Of a stretch of DNA of 64,000 bases, positions 8,957 to 16,917 are shown piece after piece. The notes below the pieces were generated by a model. That model was not told the DNA's origin. It ran no database searches and saw only the letters and a list, made by a program, of their open reading frames with translations. Source of the stretch: Opitutales bacterium. GTDB lineage: Bacteria; Verrucomicrobiota; Verrucomicrobiia; Opitutales; JABSRG01. Position 1 is the stretch's first letter. Each line of letters begins with the position of its first letter. Location: contig JANQKZ010000031.1 of NCBI GenBank assembly GCA_028280845.1, positions 1 through 64,000 on the forward strand, written 5' to 3'. A program made the position numbers and the translations under genes.

Positions 8957-9252
8957 GTTTTTTTATAAAAATTTTTGCCTGTTTTTTCATTGGTTTTCAC
9001 CTGAAAACTGGAAATCGGAGAAATCCAAGTTTCCCAAAGCTGAAATAGACTACAGTCATTGCCAAGACCCGCTCAAAGAGCCCAAACACCAGGTTCGCGG
9101 CAGGGGTTTCAGCAGTCTATCATCTGAATCCCGCAACCTGTAAGCCATAGCCTTTGGTGAAGGACTGAAAGGCGGATCAAAATTCAAGAGGCACACCCTC
9201 TTGCCCCTGGGGGAGAGGATCGATTGATGGGGCGTTCCCAATCGCCCCATAA
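8957..9252. other. non-coding stretch
   Basis: No supported gene between the str promoter region and the sulfatase side. It contains a perfect 8-bp inverted repeat ATGGGGCG/CGCCCCAT at 9227-9250 with an 8-nt loop and no adjacent T-tract, so it is not an obvious terminator. Nothing else stands out. Confidence 0.4.
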
Positions 9253-9600
9253 AACCGGATCGCATGCCCCCCAATATACAGTTCCGCACCCCCTGTCCGG
9301 TCAGACGGTGCACCCAATCTTAGGCCAATATTGGAGGGTCATCGGATGGGCTATCCCAGACAAAGCCAAAGAACCCAAACTCGCCTGTTGTATAAAATTC
9401 AAGGAGACCGAATCGGTGCAATCCTGGATAGGCGGCTCCTTCTACAAAACTACCTGCAAAGCTAAATGCGAAGGAGTTCAGGCGTCGAGGACCACATCGT
9501 CCTGCCAGAGTCCGCCCTCGATCATCGCGAGGTTGCCATCGCCTTCAAACCCAGAGAAGAGTGGCCCAAGTCATTCAAATTTTACAAGCTATACAAATAG
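9253..9600 (+). pseudogene. possible coding remnant, interrupted by one stop
   Basis: One plus-strand frame is open from 9253 through a TAA at 9463-9465 to a terminal TAG at 9598-9600. The last part, after an ATG at 9466, has protein-like composition ([21 protein letters not shown], then [14 protein letters not shown]). The upstream part reads [20 protein letters not shown] cannot assign a family. It could be the 3' remnant of a decayed gene or chance. The 200-aa track ORF (9224-9826) runs in another frame and looks like a shadow. Confidence 0.25.
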
Positions 9601-9716
9601 ACCACAGCCGGTTACCAATCCCACTATCATTTTCACCTTCGCCACGTCCAAAAAGAAATCGACCATCTCAAACTCGCATCCCGCAACCCAGATCCACTCC
9701 AAACGCCCCCTTAACT

Positions 9717-11141
9717 TTGAACGCAAAACTCCTGCTCCTGCTCTCAGTCGCCTTGGGACTATCGCCTTTATCCTCTACCGCGGTAGACGCCCCCCTTCCC
9801 AATATCCTCCTCATTTGCGTGGATGACCTCAGGCCGGAGCTGGGCTGCTACGGCGTCCGCTATATCCACTCTCCTCATATCGACGCCCTCGCCTCGTCCG
9901 GCCGGACCTTTCAGCGTCACTACGTCCAGGCCCCTACCTGCGGGGCATCCAGATATGCGATGCTGACCGGTCGTTATGGCCCAACCAACAACAAAGCGCT
10001 GTTCACTCGAGCGGCGGAGCTTGCCCGGGAGAAGAAATCCGTCTCTCCCAGTATGCCCGCCTGGTTTCGCAAATATGGCTATACCACGGTTTCCGTGGGC
10101 AAAGTCTCCCATCACCCCGGCGGTTGGGGAGGATCGGATTGGGATGATCCAAACGAGCTGGAAATGCCTTATTCGTGGAATATGACCCACATGCCATCCG
10201 GCCTCTGGCAGCATCCCCGCGGCGCTATGCACGGATTGGCCCATGGTGAGATCCGGTCGAAGGCAGGCGGGATGGATGTATATCAAACCGTGGACGGACC
10301 GGATTCCACCTATCCCGACGGGTTGATTACGGAAACTGCCCTTGAGGAATTGGAGACCTTATCTACGACCGGAGCTCCCTTCTTCCTCGCCGTTGGATTC
10401 ATTCGACCGCATCTCCCCTTCGGTGCTCCCGCTCAATACTTCGATCCTTACTCCGACGCCGAGCTTCCCCCTATCCCTCATCCCGAAAAACCGACCGGCC
10501 AAACCACCTGGCACGCCTCGAGTGAATTCATGAAGTATAATCGCTGGGGACAAGACCCCAACATGGATCCTGACTTTGCCCTCGAAGTTCGCCGCCATTA
10601 TGCCGCCAGTGTGACTTACGCAGACGCCCAGGTCGGACGCTTGCTCAGAAAACTTCAGGACCTGGGGTTGGACCGGAACACCATTGTGGTCCTCTGGGGA
10701 GATCACGGCTGGCACCTGGGCGAACACGCCATCTGGGGCAAGCATAGCTTGTTCGAAGAGTCGCTGCGCTCGCCCCTCATCATCCGATCGCCCCAAGAAC
10801 CGGCACCCGGTGAATCGACCAACGCGATTGTTGAATCGATCGATATCTTCCCCACCCTCTGCGAACTGGCTGGACTGCCGACTCCCGAGACCCTTCACGG
10901 CAGCTCTCTCACCAGACATTTGAAGGACCCTTCCCTCCCCGGGCATACCGCGATATCCTATGCTAGAAAGGACACCACCATTCGGACCGATTCCTATCGG
11001 CTCATTGCCCATGATGATGGGCATCTGGAATTATACGACCACACCTCAGCCGAAGGAGAAACCCGTAACATCGCCAACCGTTCACCCGAAATCACGACCC
11101 GCCTCCTCCATCAGATACAAGAACGACTCCAAACCGAATAA
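9717..11141 (+). CDS. secreted sulfatase (iduronate-2-sulfatase-like)
   Basis: Arylsulfatase-fold enzyme, probably hydrolysing sulfate esters on a polysaccharide in the periplasm. The mature protein opens with [19 protein letters not shown] (metal-site DD). It has the formylglycine motif CGASR...MLTGR, a Cys-type sulfatase that needs an FGE maturase or anaerobic sulfatase-maturating enzyme, plus RPHLPFGAP and the metal/substrate motif [23 protein letters not shown]. The track starts at GTG 9561, but that puts about 52 low-complexity residues before the hydrophobic [17 protein letters not shown] at 9717 gives a clean signal peptide cut near STAVDA, so I prefer it. It is followed after 61 bp by a transporter gene. 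Substrate is unknown. Confidence 0.88.
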   Translation: MNAKLLLLLSVALGLSPLSSTAVDAPLPNILLICVDDLRPELGCYGVRYIHSPHIDALASSGRTFQRHYVQAPTCGASRYAMLTGRYGPTNNKALFTRAAELAREKKSVSPSMPAWFRKYGYTTVSVGKVSHHPGGWGGSDWDDPNELEMPYSWNMTHMPSGLWQHPRGAMHGLAHGEIRSKAGGMDVYQTVDGPDSTYPDGLITETALEELETLSTTGAPFFLAVGFIRPHLPFGAPAQYFDPYSDAELPPIPHPEKPTGQTTWHASSEFMKYNRWGQDPNMDPDFALEVRRHYAASVTYADAQVGRLLRKLQDLGLDRNTIVVLWGDHGWHLGEHAIWGKHSLFEESLRSPLIIRSPQEPAPGESTNAIVESIDIFPTLCELAGLPTPETLHGSSLTRHLKDPSLPGHTAISYARKDTTIRTDSYRLIAHDDGHLELYDHTSAEGETRNIANRSPEITTRLLHQIQERLQTE

Positions 11142-11202
11142 AAGCGTTCAACTCCCCTAAAAAACACCTCCGACATTCAATTTTAAATCATAAACCTCCC
11201 CT

Positions 11203-12426
11203 TTGAAATCCCTCCTCACTATTATCCTCCCCGGCTTTCTTGTGGCCGCCACGGGCGTCGGCGCAGGCGACCTGGCCACGGCCAGCTTCACTGGTAGCCA
11301 GCTGGGCCTGGCCGTGCTCTGGGCAGTCGTCGTAGGCGGTGTCTTCAAATTCACCCTCACCGAGGGACTCGCCCGCTGGCAGCTCGCCACCGGAAAAACC
11401 TTCCTTGAGGGCGTCGCACATCATTTCAGCCCGATCGTGGGCTGGCTCTTCCTCCCCTACCTCTTCCTCTGGTCCTTCTTTGTCGGTTCGGCCCTCATCA
11501 GTGCCTGCGGGGTGACCTTGCACGCCATTTTTCCGGTCTTTGGGGACGCCTCACAAGCTAAGATCGTTTTTGGCTTCCTCTCCAGCCTGGCCGGACTCGG
11601 CCTTGTCCTTGCCGGTGGTTTCAAACTCTTTGAAAAAACCATGAGCATTTGCGTGGGGGTCATGTTCATCACCGTCGTGGTCACTGCCATCCTCCTCCAG
11701 CCTAACCTGCTCGAGGTGTTGTCGGGATTGGTCATCCCGACCATCCCGGACCGCGACGGCTCTGGCATCAGCTGGACGCTCGCCCTCATGGGGGGTGTCG
11801 GCGGCACACTGACTATTCTGTGTTACGGCTACTGGATCCAGGAGAAGGGCCGGACCGATGCGAGCTGGATCAACATCTGCCGCATCGACCTCGCCGCCGG
11901 ATATGGCATGACCATCCTCTTTGGGATCGCCATGGTCATTGTCGGCAGCGCCATCCAGGTCGACGGCAAAGGCGCCGGCCTCCTTGTCGCCCTATCCCAA
12001 AGCCTCGAGCAAACCTTGGGCCCGGTCGGCCGATGGATTTTCCTCATCGGCGCCTTCAGCGCGATCTTCAGCAGTCTCCTCGGCGTCTGGCAGGCCGTCC
12101 CCTACCTTTTCGCCGACATCTGGGGATTATTAATGAACAAGCAGAGTCGAAAGACCGATCTCACCCAGACCCTGCCCTATCGCATCTTCCTCATCGCCCT
12201 CGCCCTGGTCCCCCTCCTGGGCCTCTTCATGAGTTTCAAGGAGGTCCAAAAACTCTATTCCATCATCGGTGCCTGCTTCATGCCCATGCTCGCCCTCGCC
12301 CTCCTCATCCTCAACGGACGCCAGGCCTGGGTTGGCCAACACACCAACAAGCCCCTCACCCTCACCGCCCTCCTCGGCACCCTCCTCTTCTTCGCCACCC
12401 TGGCTGTCCTCAGTTGGACCGGCTGA
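11203..12426 (+). CDS. Nramp-family-like membrane transporter
   Basis: Integral inner-membrane protein, 407 aa, with about 11 hydrophobic segments in the Nramp/LeuT arrangement. The N-terminal LPGFLVAATGVGAGDLATASFTGSQLG aligns with Nramp TM1, but the metal-binding DPGN is replaced (GAGD). The TM6 region LTILCYGYWIQEKG lacks the MPH motif of metal-transporting members. It therefore belongs to the divergent Nramp-related group rather than canonical MntH, and the substrate is not predictable. The start is TTG at 11203; no better in-frame ATG precedes TM1. It is 61 bp downstream of the sulfatase on the same strand. Confidence 0.8.
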   Translation: MKSLLTIILPGFLVAATGVGAGDLATASFTGSQLGLAVLWAVVVGGVFKFTLTEGLARWQLATGKTFLEGVAHHFSPIVGWLFLPYLFLWSFFVGSALISACGVTLHAIFPVFGDASQAKIVFGFLSSLAGLGLVLAGGFKLFEKTMSICVGVMFITVVVTAILLQPNLLEVLSGLVIPTIPDRDGSGISWTLALMGGVGGTLTILCYGYWIQEKGRTDASWINICRIDLAAGYGMTILFGIAMVIVGSAIQVDGKGAGLLVALSQSLEQTLGPVGRWIFLIGAFSAIFSSLLGVWQAVPYLFADIWGLLMNKQSRKTDLTQTLPYRIFLIALALVPLLGLFMSFKEVQKLYSIIGACFMPMLALALLILNGRQAWVGQHTNKPLTLTALLGTLLFFATLAVLSWTG

Positions 12427-12715
12427 AACCACAGGTCCGGAATACAAGGTGTGAGGTGCAGGTTGCAAAGATCAGTGGATTAAGCGTCGTGGGCCCTTGT
12501 CGTGGAGGCAGCAGTTTTAAGGGAACTTTGGGAAGCCACAAGATTTGGGTTTGGACTGTTTATGTATATGAAGCAGGAGCATTGAACGGAGTTTTTGCTG
12601 TCGCAGCCAAAACCGGAACAGCTTATCCAATATACCCCAAAGAAAAAGACAACTAGCTAGCAGGTGGAGTTAACGGTGACCATCGGCTCCGCTACGTTGT
12701 TCAACGAAAATAGAA
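12427..12715 (+). other. spacer ahead of small-ORF cluster
   Basis: 289 bp with no convincing gene. One frame stays open to TAG at 12654 (ending TGTAYPIYPKEKDN) and could start only at GTG/alternative codons, so it may be a short remnant. It ends with AACTAGCTAGCAGGTGGAGTT (12651-12671), then a palindrome CGTTGTTCAACG. The CAGGTGGAG element recurs in the next two inter-ORF gaps. Confidence 0.35.
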
Positions 12716-13192
12716 ATGAACTTATTCATGAGCGCATCCCAAGGCATTCGAGTAGATAATCTCGATAAGCTACAAAAGATGGTGGCAAGCAATAATGGGA
12801 GGTTGGTTGCTTACACCATGGTAGTTTCCTGCATTTTCATCTCAGCAAGGAATTACCATATTAAATGGGTTTCATCGGAGAAATATTCAGTAAGCTCTGG
12901 TTTCCCTGCTACTATCGTAAGTATATTGTTGGGCTGGTGGAGTCCATATGGTCCTTATTGGACCTTGTCCGGGATAATTTGGAATTTTAGGGGAGGAGTT
13001 GATATTACAAATTCTTTGATGAAGGCATCCCCGGGGTGTCCTGTTGTTCTAGATTATAGCGACCAATCTGCTCTAAACGATTTTCAAACGAGAGCCAATA
13101 AACCTGCCCTAATCATTCTTTGTTCGTCGCTTATAATTTTGGTTGGGTTAATCACCCTGTGGCTTATTCAATTTCCATCGAATACAACTTAA
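12716..13192 (+). CDS. hypothetical membrane protein
   Basis: I do not recognise this 158-aa product. It has three hydrophobic segments: LVAYTMVVSCIFIS (about 31-44), FPATIVSILLGWWSPYG (about 63-79) and a strong C-terminal helix ALIILCSSLIILVGLITLWLI. A loop with SPGCPVVLDYSDQSALNDFQTRANK lies before the last helix, so both ends are probably membrane-anchored. Base composition is visibly AT-richer than the flanking genes, suggesting acquisition. The start may be the first ATG or the internal M5. Confidence 0.6.
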   Translation: MNLFMSASQGIRVDNLDKLQKMVASNNGRLVAYTMVVSCIFISARNYHIKWVSSEKYSVSSGFPATIVSILLGWWSPYGPYWTLSGIIWNFRGGVDITNSLMKASPGCPVVLDYSDQSALNDFQTRANKPALIILCSSLIILVGLITLWLIQFPSNTT

Positions 13193-13232
13193 ACGATTCG
13201 TCCAACAAACAGGTAGAGCCAAGGAGTGAAAA

Positions 13233-13637
13233 ATGAGAATAGTTAAAATGCTAGCGGCTATGACCCTTTCTGTGGGCTTTTCCGTGTTCCTACATGGGGC
13301 AGCGAAGGAAGATTTCAAAAAATCACTCGGCAATACAATCTACAGATTTATCATAGAAGAATCCACTGATATTCAGCGGATTGAGAATACGCAGTTTCTC
13401 CAAATCACATCCGAGAATGAGGAACATGAGGTTAGAATTAGAGTCTTGCCGATAGGCAGGCTCCAATCGATTACCAAAAAGGTTAGTGGCCCCCATAGGG
13501 TATCCGATAAATTTATCACCGTTTTATTCGAGCCCGTGAAAGAAATTAGCGGCGGAGAAATCAGCTATAGTTCCGTTGAACTCATAATTGACCAGGAGTA
13601 TCTCACGCTTGAGGAGGTAATTGAACTATTCAAATGA
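13233..13637 (+). CDS. hypothetical exported protein
   Basis: 134-aa product of unknown function with a signal peptide (MRIVKMLAAMTLSVGFSVFLHGAA) and a mature part rich in charged beta-strand-like segments (HEVRIRVLPIG, DKFITVLFEPV, SVELIIDQEYLTLEEVIELFK). A good ribosome-binding site (AAGGAG, 6 bp from ATG) supports the start. AT-rich like its upstream neighbour, and preceded by the repeated element AACAAACAGGTAGAGCC. Confidence 0.6.
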   Translation: MRIVKMLAAMTLSVGFSVFLHGAAKEDFKKSLGNTIYRFIIEESTDIQRIENTQFLQITSENEEHEVRIRVLPIGRLQSITKKVSGPHRVSDKFITVLFEPVKEISGGEISYSSVELIIDQEYLTLEEVIELFK

Positions 13638-13694
13638 AACAATTAACAAACAGGTGGAACCCACACAGTCCGGCCTGCCGGGTGAAGATTCAGC

Positions 13695-14018
13695 ATGCTT
13701 AAGAAGCTTCTGGCATTTCTATTCGTTGGGGCAATTCCCCCGCCCCAGGATGAGTTCACTGTCACACCTCCTCCAAATGAGGATGAAGATGAAGACGGGC
13801 TGACTCTGTATGGCACCTTTGGTTTACAAGATGGGCATGCCATCGCAAGTGATTTGAAGCGGCATAACATCCCCTTTAAGGTCTCCATGGATTCGGGAAT
13901 TGACCAGGTGGATCCCCGTTTTGGAAGCGGGGGCAGTTGCGCTGAAATGTCACTCTACGTAGCAGAGGATAACTGGGAAATTGTGAACGACATCATCGAG
14001 GTCCGATATCCGCGATGA
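13695..14018 (+). CDS. small DUF2007-like protein
   Basis: 107-aa product: a short hydrophobic start (LLAFLFVGAI), a Pro/acidic linker (TPPPNEDEDEDG), then a compact domain. The pattern GLQDGHAIASDLKRHNIPFKV and SLYVAEDNWEIVNDIIEV resembles DUF2007-type signal-transducing domains (Ala-rich helix, IPF strand, V-x-x-D/E-D near the end). Resemblance only. It follows the inter-ORF element AACAAACAGGTGGAACC at 13645-13661. Confidence 0.5.
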   Translation: MLKKLLAFLFVGAIPPPQDEFTVTPPPNEDEDEDGLTLYGTFGLQDGHAIASDLKRHNIPFKVSMDSGIDQVDPRFGSGGSCAEMSLYVAEDNWEIVNDIIEVRYPR

Positions 14019-14050
14019 TGGCGGAACAGTCATAGAGATCTCGCCAAGTC

Positions 14051-14422
14051 ATGAAACTGGATCATATTCAACTGGCCATGCCCAAAGGCATGGAAGCACA
14101 AGCCAGGGCCTTCTTCTCTGGTGTTTTAGGCATGCAAGAAGAAGCGAAACCGTATCCGCTTAATGAACGAGGGGGATGTTGGTTCAGAAAGGATGAAGTT
14201 ATTCTCCATGTGGGCGTGGAAGATCCATTTATCCCCCAGAAAAAAGCCCATCCTGCCTTTCTAGTTGCCGACCTGAAAGTGCTTGAACTCCAGTTAATCG
14301 AAGCAGGATATCCTGTTACCTGGGATGCTGCACTCCCCGAGCGAACCCGCTTTTACACCGCAGATCCATTTGGCAACCGGATCGAGTTTCTGAAGGATGG
14401 AGATGGTTTTGGGCAGAAATAA
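14051..14422 (+). CDS. VOC-family (glyoxalase-fold) protein
   Basis: 123-aa single VOC module: MKLDHIQLAMPKG (first metal His), ARAFFSGVLGM, then the second half ending TRFYTADPFGNRIEF with the usual D-P-x-G-N-R-I-E metal Glu. This family includes glyoxalase I, dioxygenases and resistance proteins, so the specific reaction cannot be told. It is 32 bp downstream of the DUF2007-like ORF and convergent with the GH28 remnant. Confidence 0.8.
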   Translation: MKLDHIQLAMPKGMEAQARAFFSGVLGMQEEAKPYPLNERGGCWFRKDEVILHVGVEDPFIPQKKAHPAFLVADLKVLELQLIEAGYPVTWDAALPERTRFYTADPFGNRIEFLKDGDGFGQK

Positions 14423-14451
14423 AAAAAAGTCCAACAAGTCGGGGAGTTTCG

Positions 14452-14486
14452 AAAAAAAAACTGAAAGCGGGAAACCTCTTCCCGCT
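14452..14486 (-). terminator. rho-independent terminator of GH28 remnant
   Basis: On the minus strand a perfect 8-bp stem AGCGGGAA/TTCCCGCT (14466-14486, 5-nt loop) is followed by TTTCAG and then nine consecutive T. It sits immediately after the break point of the truncated GH28 gene, as if an internal deletion joined the 5' part of the gene to its original terminator. Confidence 0.8.
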
Positions 14487-14500
14487 GAAGCGCGGCAGAC

Positions 14501-14746
14501 CGGGACGACCAGCTCGATCATTCCCGTCAGGTAGTCACCGGGAGGAAAGAGGACCTTACCCCCGGTAATGGAGCAAGAATCAATCGCTGCCTGAACCGCA
14601 AGCGTGTCATCGGTCTTCCCATCCCCGACAGCTCCAAACTCCCGGACATCGTAAGTTGGGCCGCCGGTAAGTGAGACCAGCAAAAGGAAACCCAGGGCGA
14701 TCGGAGATAACAGAAGGAGCCTCATAGCCATACAGAAAATTTCCAA
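14501..14746 (-). pseudogene. truncated GH28 polygalacturonase-like gene
   Basis: The first about 80 codons encode a signal peptide (MRLLLLSPIALGFLLLVSLTGG, likely start M8 at 14725) and the N-terminal signature of GH28/pectate-lyase-like beta-helix enzymes: YDVREFGAVGDGKTDDTLAVQAAID, then GGKVLFPPGDYLTG. Intact enzymes continue for some 350 more residues including the catalytic NPD/D/RIK motifs. Here homology stops after IELV and the frame runs through the terminator hairpin into the antisense of the VOC gene. The remainder has been deleted, so I call it a pseudogene. Confidence 0.75.
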
Positions 14747-14842
14747 ACTAGAGGAAGCGACATTATATGCAGGAATGAACGTTGATGCCTCAACAACCGA
14801 AAATAGCTTTCCTTTTACCTCACCCCACCAAACAATTGCGCC

Positions 14843-15991
14843 ATGCAGCGCCGTCAGTTCCTTACCCTTTCCACCGCGCTGGGAGGGGGAATGCTATTAA
14901 ATCCCATGAACATGCCCCTATCTGGCTCTGAAAAGACCTCCGGATCCTCATCGTTTTTTTCCCTTGAACAACGCAAAGGGCGTTGGTGGTTGATCACTCC
15001 GGAGGGGAGCCCCTTCTTTTCCATCGGACTGAACCACATCGATCCGGCCAGTTTACGCTACCCGGAAAACATCCATATCTGGCAGGAGAAATATGGGGGC
15101 AGCACGCTGAATTGGCTGAAAAACTCGGTTCGCCCTAACATGGATAAATGGGGATTCAATACCCTGGGTTGGGAGCAGGAAGTAACCGTGCGCCAATGGC
15201 AACATTCTCGCTCATTCACCTACGACGAATACCAGGCCCTGGGCTTACCCTACTGCAATATGCTGCCCTTTACCGAAGCCCACCAATGGGAGCAGCACAC
15301 CGTCCACTATGACTTCTTCGATTCCGAGTGGATCGATTGGTGCGATTATGTAGCTCGGTCCCAATGTGCCGAACTGAGCGGAGATCCCAAATTGATTGGA
15401 TACTTCTTCAGCGATTGCCCCACCTGGATTCACACCCGACCCCACAACACCTGGCGGGGGCCGATTTTTGATCCTGAGCAGCTCAAAACGGCAGCGGGTC
15501 GAAAGGAACTCAGCAGGCTGGCCCACCAATACTATAAAACCACCCACGATGCCATCCGTCGGTATGACAAACACCACCTCATTTTAGGTGACCGCTACGA
15601 GGCCAATGCCCCCATTGCCATGGAAGTCATCGAAGCCGCCCTTCCCTACGTCGACGTCCTCAGTTTCCAGGACTTTCGCGATCCGATTAAAAACATGGCC
15701 GAATGGCACCAGAAAACGGGCAAACCCGTTCTCCTTGCCGACTCTGCCAACATCAAATGGATGACTGAGCCCGGGGAGTTCACCCGCAACAACGGGCAAT
15801 GGTATGCCAAAACCCTACTCGAACTCTATAAAAATCCAGGCTGCATCGGCTTTCATCTCTGCGGCGCCTACCAGCGCAACAAGGCGCGTCGCTATGGCCT
15901 CCTCGACGAACTGGAAAACCCTGATCAAGAAAACGTGGACCTCATCTCCGCCGCGAATCATCAGGTCCTCGAATGGGTAGCTGCCTTGTAA
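14843..15991 (+). CDS. Tat-exported agarase-like glycoside hydrolase
   Basis: 382-aa TIM-barrel enzyme of the agarase-like (GH clan A) type. It has a twin-arginine signal (MQRRQFLTLSTALGGGM), then RWWLITPEGSPFFSIGLNHIDP, the usual first strand of this family, WGFNTLGW, the conserved YFFSDCPTW segment, HLILGDRYEANAP, and VDVLSFQDF with KPVLLADS near the C-terminal strands. Catalytic residues cannot be assigned with confidence. Substrate is probably an algal galactan or other marine polysaccharide, consistent with the nearby sulfatase and GH28 remnant. Confidence 0.7.
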   Translation: MQRRQFLTLSTALGGGMLLNPMNMPLSGSEKTSGSSSFFSLEQRKGRWWLITPEGSPFFSIGLNHIDPASLRYPENIHIWQEKYGGSTLNWLKNSVRPNMDKWGFNTLGWEQEVTVRQWQHSRSFTYDEYQALGLPYCNMLPFTEAHQWEQHTVHYDFFDSEWIDWCDYVARSQCAELSGDPKLIGYFFSDCPTWIHTRPHNTWRGPIFDPEQLKTAAGRKELSRLAHQYYKTTHDAIRRYDKHHLILGDRYEANAPIAMEVIEAALPYVDVLSFQDFRDPIKNMAEWHQKTGKPVLLADSANIKWMTEPGEFTRNNGQWYAKTLLELYKNPGCIGFHLCGAYQRNKARRYGLLDELENPDQENVDLISAANHQVLEWVAAL

Positions 15992-16009
15992 TCGGTGAAA
16001 CTCCCAAGT

Positions 16010-16036
16010 GGTGTATTGACACAGTGTCAATACACC
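16010..16036. repeat. 27-bp palindrome, operator-like (site 1)
   Basis: Perfect inverted repeat: 13-bp arms GGTGTATTGACAC and GTGTCAATACACC around a central A. It lies 33 bp upstream of the GNAT start. The half GTGTCAATACAC recurs in the 45979-46018 and 47952-48002 elements. There is no T-tract, so not a terminator. Confidence 0.75.
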
Positions 16037-16069
16037 CTTGCCTGAGCATTCCCAAAACAGAGTCCGAAC

Positions 16070-16654
16070 ATGAACCCCCTCGAAAGTGACCGCTTGCTTA
16101 TCCGGGAGCTGGAAGCAACCGACTTCGAGGCCTGTCAGGCCCTTCTCACGGTGGAGTTTGACTATTACTACGGGCCCTTTGACGAAGACCCGGGCTTGGA
16201 GCACCGCTTTACTTGGATTCATTCGCTGACGAAGTGGGATTCTGCGGGCCGACTCTACGGCGACCACGCCATCTTCCTGAAAGAGACGCAAGAGCTGATC
16301 GGGCTCTGTGGCATCGACCCCTGGGTATGGAAATCCCGAACTAAGCGTTTGCTCCCGGGACTGTTTCCCGAGGCGCAGTCTGGAGTCCCCTGCACCACGA
16401 TCGAATTTGAATTGGGTTATGCGCTCAAGGAGCCCTTTAGAGGTAAGGGCTACGCCACCGAGGCCGTCGTCTGCATGATCCAGTGGGCATTCGAGGAAGC
16501 CGAGATCGCAGAAATCTATGCCCGGACCGACATGAGCAACCACCGCTCCATCGCTATGATGCAACGCATCGGCATGGAGACCTGCTCCAGCGAGGAATGG
16601 GGCGGAACCGCCGGGCGGATTCGCAATCCAAAAGGCCTCCCAAGAGGAACTTGA
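16070..16654 (+). CDS. GNAT acetyltransferase (RimJ/RimL-like)
   Basis: 194-aa GCN5-related N-acetyltransferase of the Acetyltransf_3 type. It begins ESDRLLIRELEATDFEACQ, has HAIFLKETQELIGLCGIDPW (central strands), the acetyl-CoA loop region ELGYALKEPFRGKGYATEAV and ARTDMSNHRSIAMMQRIGME (typical N-x-x-S-I-x-x-x-x-K/R-x-G-M). The substrate could be a ribosomal protein N-terminus or a small molecule. A palindrome shared with two other loci lies directly upstream and may regulate it. Confidence 0.85.
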   Translation: MNPLESDRLLIRELEATDFEACQALLTVEFDYYYGPFDEDPGLEHRFTWIHSLTKWDSAGRLYGDHAIFLKETQELIGLCGIDPWVWKSRTKRLLPGLFPEAQSGVPCTTIEFELGYALKEPFRGKGYATEAVVCMIQWAFEEAEIAEIYARTDMSNHRSIAMMQRIGMETCSSEEWGGTAGRIRNPKGLPRGT

Positions 16655-16759
16655 GATTCTCGATAGCCCATTCGGGGTGGTGGGATACAAGCCACACCGA
16701 GTTCAGCTTGCAAAGCCGTCACCTTCCTCATCGGGTCACGCGGAACCTCTAACAAGATT

Positions 16760-16831
16760 TGTAGGAGCGAGCTTGCCTCGCGATAGAATCGCCAATCATC
16801 ACTACCATCGCGAGGCAAGCTCGCTCCTACA
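16760..16831. repeat. REP-like long inverted repeat
   Basis: Two 25-bp arms (starting TGTAGGAGCGAGCTTGCCTC, 16760-16784 and its exact reverse complement 16807-16831) separated by 22 bp. Sequence and arrangement resemble REP/BIME doublets, well known from Pseudomonas as GTAGGAGCGAGC-type elements that RAYT transposases mobilise. It lies between GNAT and the rpoC terminator. No RAYT gene is visible in this window. Confidence 0.7.
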
Positions 16832-16854
16832 TAGGTTTTAATCCATCTCCCCCC

Positions 16855-16887
16855 AAAAAAAGCCGGAGTGTTTCCACTCCGGCTTTT
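16855..16887 (-). terminator. rpoBC terminator (bidirectional)
   Basis: Perfect 11-bp GC-rich stem AAGCCGGAGTG/CACTCCGGCTT (16860-16885) with a TTTC loop, flanked by A7 on the left and TTTT on the right. The strong T-tract is on the minus strand, 31 bp after the rpoC stop; the plus strand could also end GNAT transcription. Confidence 0.88.
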
Positions 16888-16917
16888 GGGTTAAAGGATT
16901 TAACAAATCTATAAGCC

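Noticed and set aside
9224-9826. 200-aa plus-strand ORF before the sulfatase
   Set aside because: Ser/Thr/Pro-rich random-looking frame overlapping the sulfatase start in another frame.
11820-12656. 278-aa plus-strand ORF overlapping the Nramp-like gene
   Set aside because: Overlaps the real membrane-protein frame; Pro/Arg/His-rich first part is a shadow. Only the short tail after 12427 is outside a gene and is too weak to call.
12700-13700. Firm call of integron gene cassettes
   Set aside because: The inter-ORF elements lack a clear complete attC (no convincing GTTRRRY core paired with RYYYAAC) and no integrase is in the window; kept only as a finding.
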